DNA of 64,000 bases from Alistipes sp. (lineage in GTDB: Bacteria > Bacteroidota > Bacteroidia > Bacteroidales > Rikenellaceae): NCBI GenBank assembly GCA_017410165.1, contig JAFQRH010000025.1, positions 62,001-126,000 of the forward strand, in the 5' to 3' direction. Shown here one piece after another: positions 8,522 to 17,398 of this stretch (position 1 is its first letter; each line of letters starts with the position of its first letter). The notes beneath the pieces are model-generated. The model ran no database searches and had not been told where the DNA came from. It was given only the letters and a program-made list of their open reading frames with translations. The position numbers and the translations under genes were made by a program.

Positions 8522-10162
8522 ATGAAAAGATTTATTTTTGCGCTTGCGGTACTCGTCCTCTCTGCTACCGCAACGGCACAGATGAAGGTGTCGGGTACGC
8601 TGTCGGATGTAAACGGAAAGCCGGTTGCCGGAGTTACGGTGAGCGATGGCTTTACTTGCGTTCAGACGAATGCAAAAGGTCAATACAAGATGACTACGTC
8701 GAGCGACGCAGTGCATATTTTCTACTCGATTCCGGCGGAGTACAAAGTGCCGGTGAAGGATGGTCACCCCGATTTCTACAAGCGTTTGGATAAGAAGGTC
8801 AAGAAGTACGACTTTACGCTTACGCCGGCCGAGGGTGGCGCCGAGAAGCAGTTTCGTCTGCTGATGGTTGCCGACCCACAGGCGCAGTGTCCGTTCCACG
8901 TCAAGCGTTTCGAGCGCGAGACGGTGCCCGATATTCGTGCTTATGTCGATGCACAGTCGTTGCCGTGCTATGGTGTGACGTTGGGCGATATCGTATATAC
9001 GGAGGGTAAGCATAAGACCAACTATCTGATGGAGCCGATGCGCCGTGCAATGTCGTACGAGAATACGCACCTGCTCTTTTTCCAGACCATCGGTAACCAC
9101 GACTTCGACGAGCCACCCGTATCGCTCAGCAAGGGAACGAGTACGTACAACCTTGCCTATCAGCGCGCCTTCGAGCGTGTATTCGGTCCGGTAAACTACT
9201 CGTGGAATCGTGGCGATGTGCATATCGTCTCGATGAAGGACTATATCGCCGACGATAATCCTGACAAGTTCCGCTACCATAAGGAGCACGGCAATCCGTC
9301 GTTCACCGACGAGCAGGTCGAGTGGTTGCGTCAGGATTTGGCGGCCGTGTCGAAGGATAAGATGGTTATCCTGTGCCTGCATATCGGACTCTATAACCGT
9401 ATGCGCAAGAATTGCAACGAGGTGCGTAAGTTAATCGCCCAATTTAAGGAGTCGCACATTATGATTGGTCACACCCACTTTATGAACCATAATGTCAATG
9501 CTTACGGTACGTTCGAGCACGTTCACGCTGCGGCAAGTGGTGCTTATTGGTGGTCGTGTGTCAATGGCGATGGTGCGCCGAACGGTTATACGATTTACGA
9601 CGTTGATGGCGCACATATCAAGAATTGGTGGTATAAGGGTACGGGCCACGATATTTCGTACCAGATTCGTATGTATCGCGGCGATGCGGAGTTTGGTGGC
9701 GAGTTCGAGAAGTTCCGCTTCCCGTATTCGCACGATACGGTGCTTGCCAACGTCTTTATGGCCGACAAGTCGTGGCGTGTCGAGATGTACGAGGATGGTG
9801 TGCTGACGGGCGAGATGGAGCGTCTGCCGGTGACAAAGGATAGCGTGCCGGAGGCAAATTCGAGCCGCGATTGGTGGGCTGTCGGCTACCATATCGGCGT
9901 TATTGGTCGTAGTTACGGTAAGGTCGAGGGCGACAGCAAGTGGAACGGTGGCGGCCGTAAGGGCTACCTGACAAATTGTAACCACCTCTACAAGTTGCAG
10001 TTGAAGAATCCGGATGCACGCGAAATCAAGGTTGTGGCATACGACTCGAATGGCAATGTTTACGAGCAGACGCGCTTCACCGAGAGTGGCGACTACTCGG
10101 AGAATGCACTGACGAATCGTCTGCGACTGACCCCGCGTACGGAGTTGGACAAGAATTATTAA
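8522..10162 (+). CDS. Secreted calcineurin-like phosphoesterase (MetallophosN / Metallophos / MetallophosC)
   Basis: A 546-residue exported protein. The ATG at 8522 is chosen because it precedes a clear signal peptide (MKRFIFALAVLVLSATATAQ); the frame stays open 18 codons upstream. An N-terminal carboxypeptidase-regulatory-like domain (SGTLSDVNGKPVAGVTVSDG) leads into the metallophosphoesterase core. Core motifs are VADPQAQ, LGDIVYTEG, IGNHDFDE and IGHTHFMNH. A C-terminal beta domain (about 390-546) completes the three-domain layout common in Bacteroidota. The two-metal site looks intact. The substrate cannot be told. It lies between aroK and murI. Confidence 0.87.
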   Translation: MKRFIFALAVLVLSATATAQMKVSGTLSDVNGKPVAGVTVSDGFTCVQTNAKGQYKMTTSSDAVHIFYSIPAEYKVPVKDGHPDFYKRLDKKVKKYDFTLTPAEGGAEKQFRLLMVADPQAQCPFHVKRFERETVPDIRAYVDAQSLPCYGVTLGDIVYTEGKHKTNYLMEPMRRAMSYENTHLLFFQTIGNHDFDEPPVSLSKGTSTYNLAYQRAFERVFGPVNYSWNRGDVHIVSMKDYIADDNPDKFRYHKEHGNPSFTDEQVEWLRQDLAAVSKDKMVILCLHIGLYNRMRKNCNEVRKLIAQFKESHIMIGHTHFMNHNVNAYGTFEHVHAAASGAYWWSCVNGDGAPNGYTIYDVDGAHIKNWWYKGTGHDISYQIRMYRGDAEFGGEFEKFRFPYSHDTVLANVFMADKSWRVEMYEDGVLTGEMERLPVTKDSVPEANSSRDWWAVGYHIGVIGRSYGKVEGDSKWNGGGRKGYLTNCNHLYKLQLKNPDAREIKVVAYDSNGNVYEQTRFTESGDYSENALTNRLRLTPRTELDKNY

Positions 10163-10202
10163 TCGGCAACGTAGAGTGGCCGAGCAGAAGGTTTCGAGTG
10201 AG

Positions 10203-10973
10203 ATGAGTAACAATAATCCGATAGGCGTTTTCGACTCGGGAATGGGCGGTTTGAGTGTGTGGAAGGTGCTGCGAGAGCATCTTCCGCACGAATCGTTGCT
10301 CTATTTCGGCGATGGCGCACGCTGTCCGTACGGAGCCCGTACGCGTGAGGAGGTGTTGCGCTTTACAGTCGAGGCGGTCGAGAAGATGCTCGCGCAGGGG
10401 TGCAAGATGATTGTGCTGGCGTGCAATACGGCGACGGCGGTGGCTGTCAAACACCTGCGGGCCACATATCCCGATGTGGTGTTTGTTGGTTTGGAGCCGG
10501 CCGTAAAACCGGCGGTGCTTTCGACCGAGAGTGGCATTGTGGCGGTGCTTGCTACGCGCCGTTCGCTCGAAGGTGACCTGTTTCGTCAAACTTCGCAACA
10601 ATATGCCGACCGTGCGAAGATTCTCGCGGTCGTAGGCGAGGGATTTGTCGAGATTGTTGAGCAAAACGAGGAGCATACGCCCGAGGCCGAGCAGGCGGTG
10701 CGCCGCGTCGTAGAGCCGCTCATCGAGGCGGGTGCCGACCGTATCGTTCTGGGCTGTACGCACTATCCGTTCTTGCGCGAAGTGATAGAGCGAGTAGTCG
10801 GCGAGCGTCGTGTTGAGGTTATCGATTCGTCGGAGGCGGTCGAGCGTCGTGTGGAGTATCTGCTCGACGAGCGCGGTCTGCGAGCCGACGAGGACCATCT
10901 GCCGCAATACGAATTTGCAAGCGAGGCGGGCGAGGAGTATATCTCCAAGATGCGCGCAAAGGTCGGCTTGTAG
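10203..10973 (+). CDS. murI: Glutamate racemase
   Basis: A 256-residue enzyme that makes D-glutamate for peptidoglycan. Near the N-terminus is GVFDSGMGGLSVW (Asp11-Ser12). The two catalytic cysteines are in LACNTATA (Cys74) and LGCTHYPFL (Cys185). The ATG at 10203 is preferred over an in-frame GTG at 10176 because the family normally begins just before this motif and GAGTGAG lies immediately upstream. It follows the phosphoesterase by 40 bases. Confidence 0.93.
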   Translation: MSNNNPIGVFDSGMGGLSVWKVLREHLPHESLLYFGDGARCPYGARTREEVLRFTVEAVEKMLAQGCKMIVLACNTATAVAVKHLRATYPDVVFVGLEPAVKPAVLSTESGIVAVLATRRSLEGDLFRQTSQQYADRAKILAVVGEGFVEIVEQNEEHTPEAEQAVRRVVEPLIEAGADRIVLGCTHYPFLREVIERVVGERRVEVIDSSEAVERRVEYLLDERGLRADEDHLPQYEFASEAGEEYISKMRAKVGL

Positions 10974-11260
10974 TGTGGTGCGCTATCTTCACGGGGTAGA
11001 TGGCAAGCGTATGACGTGCGTGCACAACGTCTTGGCGGCAATAATAGGGGAAGTGTGTAATGAGAGCCGTCGGGTCGCAATAAAAGGCGACGGGTGGTGG
11101 TAAGTTTCTTCAAAAAAGAGTCAAAACGACGTGCTAAAAATTGTAAAATAGCCGAAATTTTTATAATTTCACATCGAATATGCCCTTGTGCGCTTCGGTG
11201 CGATTTTTTATGCTCCGACCATTGCCGTAGGGCTCTTAACCGAAAGATACAGATTGAGAT

Positions 11261-13888
11261 ATGAGTAAAAATAGAAAACAGTCGTCAAAGACGGGCGCAG
11301 ATACGGAGGTAAAGCGCGTCACGAAAGGCGAACGCGCGACCGCGACATCGCGCAACAGAGCGGGTGTAACCGAGGAGCGCTCGGCTGCCGGTACGGCAAT
11401 GTGGATTGTCGGAATGTTGATTGTTCTGTTCGGCATCTTTGCGTTGGTGGCAATCATCTCCTACTTCTCGAATTGGCGAGGCGACTACGCCGCTATATAT
11501 ATGCCCGATGTGGAGAATCCGCGTTTCGATGGCTCGGTTGGCAATGTCTGTGGTCGGGTTGGCGCGCAACTTGCCCATTGGCTTATCGGCAGTTCGTTCG
11601 GTGTGTTCGGTCTGCTGACGGCATTTGTTGCTATCGTCCTCGGCGTAAATATCCTCTCCAAGCGTTTGCGCTATCTGAACCATACGGCACTCTCGTTGGT
11701 GTTGATAATGGCATTTGGCTCGCTGACGCTCGGCTTGATGTTCGATGCGCGTTGGGATATGTTCCATAGCGGTTGGGGCGGAGCGTTCGGTATCGAATCG
11801 GCTCGCCTGCTCAAATCGTTTATCGGCCCGATTGGCGGTTGGATTGTAGCCGTTGCGGGTTGGATATTGACGGGTGTGTTTATCAATATTCGCGTTATCG
11901 AAATTATCAATGGTTGGGGCAAGGGTGTTGCCGACCGAAGCAAACACCTCGCCGAGCGCGCCGAGGAACTTATCTCGCGCAACAAAACAACGGACGCAGA
12001 GCCGGTGCAGGAAGACGACGAGCAGTCGGAGCCGCAAGTTGTGCCGACGATTGCGGCGGCGGATGTGAATGAAACCCCTAATACGGATGATGCCGATGAC
12101 GAGGAGGAGTCGTATGAGGAGTACGACGTCGAGGAGCAACCGAGTGCCGAAGATACGGCGACCCCGAAAGAGCCGATTACGCCGGTGCCGGTCTATCCGG
12201 TCGTGCCGCCATCCGAGCCAATAGTGCCGACGCCCGATTCATCCGCAGCCGAAGGTGGCTCGACCGAAGGAGATACGGCCGGGGGAGGTGCGCAACCGTC
12301 GAATATAAAGGTTATCGAGGTTACGGAGCATACCGAGGCGCAGGTGAGCGACCGCAAGGCCGACCGCCGTCCGTTCGATCCGGACCATACGCGCGGCTAT
12401 AAATATCCGTCGATTGACCTTTTGGAGGACTATATGTCCAATTCGGTGGTGTCGGATGACGAGATACGCGAGAATAAGGACCTTATCGAGGAGACGTTAG
12501 GTAACTTCGGTATTCCGATTCGTGAAATGCGCGCAACGATTGGCCCGACGGTAACACTCTATGAGATTGTGCAGGAGGCGGGCGTCAAAATTTCGCGTAT
12601 TCAGGGCTTGGCCCCCGATATCGCGCAGGCACTCAAAGCACGCGGTATCCGTATCATCGCGCCGATGCCTGAACGCGGAACGGTCGGTATCGAGGTGCCG
12701 AATCGCAATAAGGAGATTGTCTCGATGCGCTCGGCGGTGCGTTCCGAACGCTTCCAATCCTTCAAGGGCGAGTTGCCGGTGGTTATCGGTCGAAATATTC
12801 AGAACGAAAACGTGGTCTTCGACCTTGCCAAGATGCCTCACTTGCTCGTTGCAGGTGCTACGGGTATGGGTAAGTCGGTCGGTCTGAATGCGATTCTTAC
12901 ATCGTTGCTCTATCGCAAAGACCCGTCGCAACTCAAATTGGTGCTTATCGACCCGAAGATGGTCGAGTTCTCGCCGTATGCCAAACTCGAAGGTCACTTC
13001 CTTGCGAAGATGGCATCGGAGGATCGTGCGATTGTCATCGACCCGAAGAAGGCGGTCTATACGCTCAACTCGCTCTGTATCGAGATGGAGCAGCGTCTTG
13101 TAAAGTGTAGCAATGCGGGCGTTCGCGATATAAAGGGCTATAACGAGTTGGTGCGTAAGCGCGAGGTGGACGACGAGCAGATTATGCCGTATATCGTCGT
13201 GGTTATCGACGAGTTCGCCGACCTGATTATGATTGCGAAGGATGTCGAGATGCCGGTGATGCGTCTGGCTCAAAAGGCGCGTGCCGTGGGTATCCACCTC
13301 ATCGTCGCGACGCAACGTCCGTCGGTGGATGTTATCACGGGTCGTATCAAGGCGAACTTCCCTGCGCGTATAGCATTCCGTGTGATGCAGATGATCGACT
13401 CGCGTACGATTATCGACCAACCGGGTGCCGACAAACTTATCGGTCGTGGCGATATGTTGCTCTCGAAGGATGGCGAGGTGATGCGTATCCAGTGTGCATT
13501 GGTCGAGGGCGATGAGGTTGAGGCAATTGTCAGCTCCATTGCAAAACAGCCGTCGCCAACCGGAATGGCGTACGCTCTGCCCGATTACGAAGAGGCAGGC
13601 GGTGGCGATGCCGCGTCGAGCGACTTGGGTAGCGAGGATAGTGGCGCACCTATCAGATACGACAAACTATTTGCCGATATCGCACGCGATGCGGTGTCGA
13701 GTGGTCAGATTTCGACTTCGTACATACAGCGCAACTATGAGGTTGGCTTCAATCGTGCAGGACGTATTATGACACAACTCGAACGCGCGGGCATCGTAGG
13801 CCCTCAAATCGGAGCCAAGCAGCGCGAAATAAAGTTCTACGATATGCCGTCGCTCGAAGCGAAGTTGCAGGAGCTGGGCGTGTTTTAA
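11261..13888 (+). CDS. ftsK: DNA translocase FtsK
   Basis: An 875-residue septal DNA pump that clears chromosome ends from the division site. The N-terminal third has about four membrane segments (residues 45-220). An acidic, Pro-rich linker follows (about 235-370, e.g. DDADDEEESYEEYDVEE). The motor has Walker A GATGMGKSV (from residue 532), Walker B VVVIDEFADL and ATQRPSVDVITG. The C-terminal gamma winged-helix domain that reads KOPS sites is present (TSYIQRNYEVGFNRAGRIM). The linker is shorter than in E. coli FtsK, as usual in Bacteroidota. Confidence 0.95.
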   Translation: MSKNRKQSSKTGADTEVKRVTKGERATATSRNRAGVTEERSAAGTAMWIVGMLIVLFGIFALVAIISYFSNWRGDYAAIYMPDVENPRFDGSVGNVCGRVGAQLAHWLIGSSFGVFGLLTAFVAIVLGVNILSKRLRYLNHTALSLVLIMAFGSLTLGLMFDARWDMFHSGWGGAFGIESARLLKSFIGPIGGWIVAVAGWILTGVFINIRVIEIINGWGKGVADRSKHLAERAEELISRNKTTDAEPVQEDDEQSEPQVVPTIAAADVNETPNTDDADDEEESYEEYDVEEQPSAEDTATPKEPITPVPVYPVVPPSEPIVPTPDSSAAEGGSTEGDTAGGGAQPSNIKVIEVTEHTEAQVSDRKADRRPFDPDHTRGYKYPSIDLLEDYMSNSVVSDDEIRENKDLIEETLGNFGIPIREMRATIGPTVTLYEIVQEAGVKISRIQGLAPDIAQALKARGIRIIAPMPERGTVGIEVPNRNKEIVSMRSAVRSERFQSFKGELPVVIGRNIQNENVVFDLAKMPHLLVAGATGMGKSVGLNAILTSLLYRKDPSQLKLVLIDPKMVEFSPYAKLEGHFLAKMASEDRAIVIDPKKAVYTLNSLCIEMEQRLVKCSNAGVRDIKGYNELVRKREVDDEQIMPYIVVVIDEFADLIMIAKDVEMPVMRLAQKARAVGIHLIVATQRPSVDVITGRIKANFPARIAFRVMQMIDSRTIIDQPGADKLIGRGDMLLSKDGEVMRIQCALVEGDEVEAIVSSIAKQPSPTGMAYALPDYEEAGGGDAASSDLGSEDSGAPIRYDKLFADIARDAVSSGQISTSYIQRNYEVGFNRAGRIMTQLERAGIVGPQIGAKQREIKFYDMPSLEAKLQELGVF

Positions 13889-13954
13889 TGAACCCCGATG
13901 AGCAGTAGTGGGAGGGAAGAATACGGAGAATAAAATAATAGTTACGAAATGTTT

Positions 13955-14602
13955 ATGAAAAAGATACTTCGTTGCACGTTGATTTGCGCTTGTGCGGTGA
14001 TATGCGTGGTGGGCAACTCTTCGGCACAACAGAGTGGCGAAGAGGTGTCGAAACAGCCGAGCGAGATTGCTGGCGAGCGCTTGTTGCGGGCGATGGAGAG
14101 CGAACTGCTTGCGTTGGGTTGCTACGAGGTTAAGTTCGGTATCGAGACGGACGGCTACTCTGCTGCGGGGCGATACGTCGTTGCGGGCAAGGATTTCTAT
14201 CTGTCGGCAGAGGGCGTTGAGGTCTATGTGACGGGTGGCGTGAAGTATGAGGTGAATGCTGCAAAGCGCGAAATCACAATCGACGGCATAGAGTCGCTCG
14301 GTAGCGATATTGTGAGCAATCCGACTCGTGGTTTTACAACCTTGCTGAAAGATTATCGCGCGGAGGAGACCCTTGTCGATGGGTGCCGTGCAGTGCGACT
14401 TGTGCCACGTGAAGCGGCTCTCTCGTCGGAGAGTATCGTGGTGGTGGCGAACTCAGCGGCGCGTATGCCGTCGAAAATCGTCTATGCATCGAGCGAGGGC
14501 GCAATCACGGTGCGATTGAAGAGCGTTGGAGCGTGGCGCGACCTGTTGCCTCGTTTCGAGCGCGAAAAGTATCCCGATTACGAACTAATCGACTTCCGAT
14601 AG
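13955..14602 (+). CDS. LolA-like outer-membrane lipoprotein carrier
   Basis: A 215-residue periplasmic protein. The signal peptide MKKILRCTLICACAVICVVG supports the ATG at 13955; an ATG two codons upstream is equally open. The body has the LolA-type beta-sheet pattern, with a GFTTLLKDYR segment and the closing FEREKYPDYELIDFR, like the family C-terminus in Bacteroidota. LolA ferries lipoproteins from the LolCDE complex to the outer membrane. A LolA-like gene after ftsK is a common order in the phylum. A LolD-like ATPase lies elsewhere in this window (32976). Confidence 0.75.
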   Translation: MKKILRCTLICACAVICVVGNSSAQQSGEEVSKQPSEIAGERLLRAMESELLALGCYEVKFGIETDGYSAAGRYVVAGKDFYLSAEGVEVYVTGGVKYEVNAAKREITIDGIESLGSDIVSNPTRGFTTLLKDYRAEETLVDGCRAVRLVPREAALSSESIVVVANSAARMPSKIVYASSEGAITVRLKSVGAWRDLLPRFEREKYPDYELIDFR

Positions 14603-14652
14603 CCCCCGAAATGGTCGAAAACTTACTTTTTTGCACAAAAGAGCGCGGAAAA

Positions 14653-14684
14653 TTTTGTACATTCGGAAAAAAGCCCTAAATTAG
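14653..14684 (+). promoter_or_regulatory. Possible promoter TTTTG-N19-TAAATTAG
   Basis: TTTTG at 14653-14657 is followed after 19 bases by TAAATTAG at 14677-14684, one mismatch from TAnnTTTG. It would drive the small DNA-binding protein at 14744 with a leader of about 55 bases. Confidence 0.4.
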
Positions 14685-14743
14685 TAGTGCGAAAAAACGC
14701 AATTGTGTAAAAAACGAAATAAAAACTTAAAAAACTTCAAGTT

Positions 14744-14989
14744 ATGATTATCACATTTAATGAATTGCGCCGCATTAAGGACAGACTCCCAAGCGGCAGC
14801 TCGCAGCGCATTGCAGACGAACTCGGAATCGACGTAGATAGCGTACGTAACTATTTTGGTGGCAAGCACTTTGATGCAAAGACCGGCGTAGGAGTTCACT
14901 TTGAGCAGGGCCCGGACGGAGGTGTCGTTACGTTGGACGATACGGCAATCCTTGATGCTGCAATGCGTATTCTTAACGAACAAAAATAA
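14744..14989 (+). CDS. Small helix-turn-helix DNA-binding protein
   Basis: An 81-residue protein with an N-terminal helix-turn-helix pattern (LPSGSSQRIADELGIDVDSVRNYFGG, about 16-41). A short beta region (GVGVHFEQGPDGGVVTLDD) and a final helix (ILDAAMRILNEQK) follow. Closely similar short proteins are widely conserved in Bacteroidales and are annotated only as DNA-binding proteins; this is from memory. It is monocistronic, with its own likely promoter and a strong terminator. No target can be proposed. Confidence 0.75.
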   Translation: MIITFNELRRIKDRLPSGSSQRIADELGIDVDSVRNYFGGKHFDAKTGVGVHFEQGPDGGVVTLDDTAILDAAMRILNEQK

Positions 14990-15039
14990 TTTGATTTTCG
15001 GGTGGGGCGAGTCTCCATTTCCCGCATATCACAAATGAG

Positions 15040-15078
15040 AGAGCCCGTCGCCGCGAAAGGTTAGGGGCTCTTTTTTTT
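15040..15078 (+). terminator. Rho-independent terminator
   Basis: AGAGCCC (15040-15046) pairs with GGGCTCT (15065-15071) and runs into a T tract, 50 bases after the DNA-binding protein gene. Confidence 0.8.
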
Positions 15079-15198
15079 GAGAGAGGTCTGCCTTTCGGTG
15101 GGCAATCTCTGCATTGTTGGCGGAGATGCGGGGTGAGTAGGGTTGCGTAACCACCTGCTTTTTGACGAAAAATCGAAAAACCTAAAACAATACAAACG

Positions 15199-16305
15199 AT
15201 GAAAAAACTTATTATGTTGGTGGCGTCGTTCGCTTTTATGTTTAGCGCAACGGCTGCACAAAAGACCGAAATCAACTACGTTGATGCACAGACGCTGACT
15301 CATCTCGGTAAGATGTGCGAAACCGTTAATCCTTACCATCGTGTTGAGGTGTCGAAGTATCCTGAACTCAACAAGACGGAGGCAAATCTGCTCATCACCG
15401 CTTCGGGCGAGGCAATCGCTTTCGAGACGGATGCTACCGAAATCTGGGTACAGGCAGAGTATGGCCGTATCTCGTTCAACCGCGCAATGCCGGAGACGGC
15501 TGGTGCCGGCTTTAACCTCTATATCGAGCACGAGGGCGAGTTCGTTTGGGCTTCGTCGAAGGTTAATAAGGGTGGCCACGATAAGGATGGCAACTACAAC
15601 CGTAGCAAACCGTTGAAGGTGCTTGGCAATATGGATAGTTCGATGCATCGTTGCTTGCTCTATCTGCCTCTCTTCTCGGAGCTTACATCGTTGAAGATTG
15701 GTGTTCCGGAGGGTGCTACGTTGCGCGCAATGGAGAATCCGTTCCGCCACCGTATCGCAATCTTTGGTTCGAGCTTCACGCACGGTTCGGGTGCAACCTG
15801 CGCAGGTCAAACCTATCCTGCATTCCTCTCGCGCCAGACGGGTCTCTATCTGTGCAGCTTCGGTATGAGCGGCAACAGCAAATTGCAGCGCGTGATGGGC
15901 GAAATCTTGGGTGGTACGAAGGCCGATGCCTATATCTGCGACGCATTCTCGAATCCGTCGGTTGAGCAGATTGGCGACCGTATCCGTCCATTCCTCAATG
16001 AGATTCGTCGCCAGAATCCGGAGGCGCCGGTAATCTTCTTGCGCACCATCTATCGCGACGGTCGTCTGTTCGATATGAAGGCCGAGAAGAAGGAGGCAAA
16101 TCGTATTGCGTATGTGGATGAACTGATGAAGGTTATCTGCAAGGAGTATAAGAATGTATATTTCGTGGATGTTGAGAACCAGACCGGTACCGACTTTATG
16201 ACCTCGGCCGACGGCGTACACCCTTGTTCGTGGGGTTACAAGCGTTGGGCTGACGCTATCCAGAAGCCGATTCAGAAGATTCTGAAAAAGCACGGTATCA
16301 AGTAG
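15199..16305 (+). CDS. Secreted SGNH/GDSL hydrolase with N-terminal beta domain
   Basis: A 368-residue exported esterase-type protein. The signal peptide is MKKLIMLVASFAFMFSATAAQ. An N-terminal jelly-roll-like domain (about 25-185) precedes an SGNH domain (about 186-368). The catalytic pieces are IFGSSFTHGSG (nucleophile probably Ser192), the Gly-containing block SFGMSGNSKLQ, and SADGVHPCSWGY (Asp338, His341). The Asn of the usual GxND block is less obvious (DAFSNPS). The family includes sugar and mucin O-acetylesterases, but the substrate here is unknown. It is flanked by terminators and looks monocistronic. Confidence 0.85.
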   Translation: MKKLIMLVASFAFMFSATAAQKTEINYVDAQTLTHLGKMCETVNPYHRVEVSKYPELNKTEANLLITASGEAIAFETDATEIWVQAEYGRISFNRAMPETAGAGFNLYIEHEGEFVWASSKVNKGGHDKDGNYNRSKPLKVLGNMDSSMHRCLLYLPLFSELTSLKIGVPEGATLRAMENPFRHRIAIFGSSFTHGSGATCAGQTYPAFLSRQTGLYLCSFGMSGNSKLQRVMGEILGGTKADAYICDAFSNPSVEQIGDRIRPFLNEIRRQNPEAPVIFLRTIYRDGRLFDMKAEKKEANRIAYVDELMKVICKEYKNVYFVDVENQTGTDFMTSADGVHPCSWGYKRWADAIQKPIQKILKKHGIK

Positions 16306-16331
16306 TATTCGCCCGAAAGATATTGTTACAG

Positions 16332-16368
16332 CAAGGTGGTGCGCAGATGCGTGCCACCTTGTTTTTTG
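16332..16368 (+). terminator. Rho-independent terminator
   Basis: CAAGGTGG (16332-16339) pairs with CCACCTTG (16354-16361), followed by a T run, just after the SGNH hydrolase gene. Confidence 0.85.
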
Positions 16369-16910
16369 TCGGGGCGAGGTTTGGTGGTCGCAAGATGGCA
16401 TAGAATGGCATTCGGGCTGTCGCCCTTAATGGCAACCAACGGCAACGCACTCTGCGAGTGCTCAATGGTACTTTTTCTGTGGTTCCTTGTAATGGTGCTT
16501 GCATAGCACGAGCCAGTTCTATTGTGTCACCGCCTATTGCTCACCATAACGTGTGGCGTTTTTTTATATTTGCCTACTTCAAAAATTTCATCCTTGTATA
16601 AATAAAAATAAATTTCTAAATTTGCAGTTGCAATCGCAAGATTGCGTACATAATTTAGTGAAAGTGTTTCGCTAATTCTTGGAGATGAAATTTGGCGATT
16701 TTAAGAGAACAAGAATAACGAATCCTTACATCACTTGTATTAGTATGTTTTGGTGTATTATACTCCCCATACTGTACAGGTGTGGGGTGCTGTTTATTTG
16801 TTCTCGGGTTACGCCAAATACCTATTTCCAGATAAACGAAAAACCTCACACTTTCTTATTTTTAATAACTGCACATTTGAGGTTGATGGGCAAATAAAAA
16901 CTTAAATAAA
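16369..16910. other. Gap without a convincing gene; hairpins, then an AT-rich leader
   Basis: The first part (to about 16560) holds short hairpins, such as GGGC-TGTC-GCCC at 16414-16425 and GCACTC-TGC-GAGTGC at 16447-16461, and no credible reading frame. From about 16560 the sequence becomes AT-rich, contains a good promoter (16593-16624) and continues as a long leader to the CsgG-like gene at 16911. A 72-codon frame at 16679-16897 has no recognisable features. Confidence 0.5.
16593..16624 (+). promoter_or_regulatory. Promoter CTTG-N20-TAAATTTG
   Basis: CTTG at 16593-16596 and TAAATTTG at 16617-16624 with 20 bases between match the Bacteroidota consensus well. The start of the CsgG-like gene lies about 290 bases further on, so the leader would be unusually long. 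Confidence 0.65.
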
Positions 16911-17390
16911 ATGAAGAAGTTTTTAATTCTTGTCGCATTTGTAATGTCGTTATCTTGTGTAACCTTGTCGGTAAAGGCACAATGTGTAACAATTGGTATT
17001 CCGGAAGTTGTTGATAAAACACGTGGGCTTCCGTTGGCCGTAAAGTCGATGTTACGTAATAGTTTTACGGATGCTGTTAATTCGGTGCGTGGCTATGCCG
17101 CTTACGACCGTACATCAGATATTGATACTGTGCTTGACGAGCATATGTTTCAACAATCGGGTCTTGTTCGCGAATCTTCGATTAAGCAGATAAAAATGAC
17201 GGGTGTACGTTATCTTTTGCTCTCTGAAGCCTCAATATACGATGGAAAATTATATGTTACAGCCAAGATTATGAATGTTGAAACGGCTCGTGTTGTCGCA
17301 ACAGAGGATATCATAATGTATAACCATGCAATGGGCATTAAGCAGGGCTGCAAGGCATTAGCCCAACGTCTACTTGGTGTCGTCAAATAA
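16911..17390 (+). CDS. CsgG-like periplasmic protein
   Basis: A 159-residue exported protein (signal MKKFLILVAFVMSLSCVTLSVKA). The body follows the CsgG/LpoB-like core: TIGIPEVVDK, RNSFTDAVNSVRGYAAYDRT, MFQQSGLVRESSIKQIKMTGVRYLLL, and KIMNVETARVVATEDI. It lacks a lipobox and the membrane-pore region of true CsgG, and is shorter (CsgG is about 260 residues). The next gene, 8 bases on, has a paralogous N-terminal half. Base composition is much richer in A and T than the flanking genes. Its role is unknown; envelope assembly or sensing is only a guess. Confidence 0.65.
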   Translation: MKKFLILVAFVMSLSCVTLSVKAQCVTIGIPEVVDKTRGLPLAVKSMLRNSFTDAVNSVRGYAAYDRTSDIDTVLDEHMFQQSGLVRESSIKQIKMTGVRYLLLSEASIYDGKLYVTAKIMNVETARVVATEDIIMYNHAMGIKQGCKALAQRLLGVVK

Positions 17391-17398
17391 TTTAGATT

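Noticed and set aside
10974..11260. Small RNA or gene between murI and ftsK
   Set aside because: Some short hairpins and open frames exist, but no promoter-terminator pair or coding signature supports them.
16679..16897. A 72-codon frame in the AT-rich leader
   Set aside because: There is no recognisable motif or family, and long stretches of T-rich codons explain its hydrophobic look. Kept only as a possibility.
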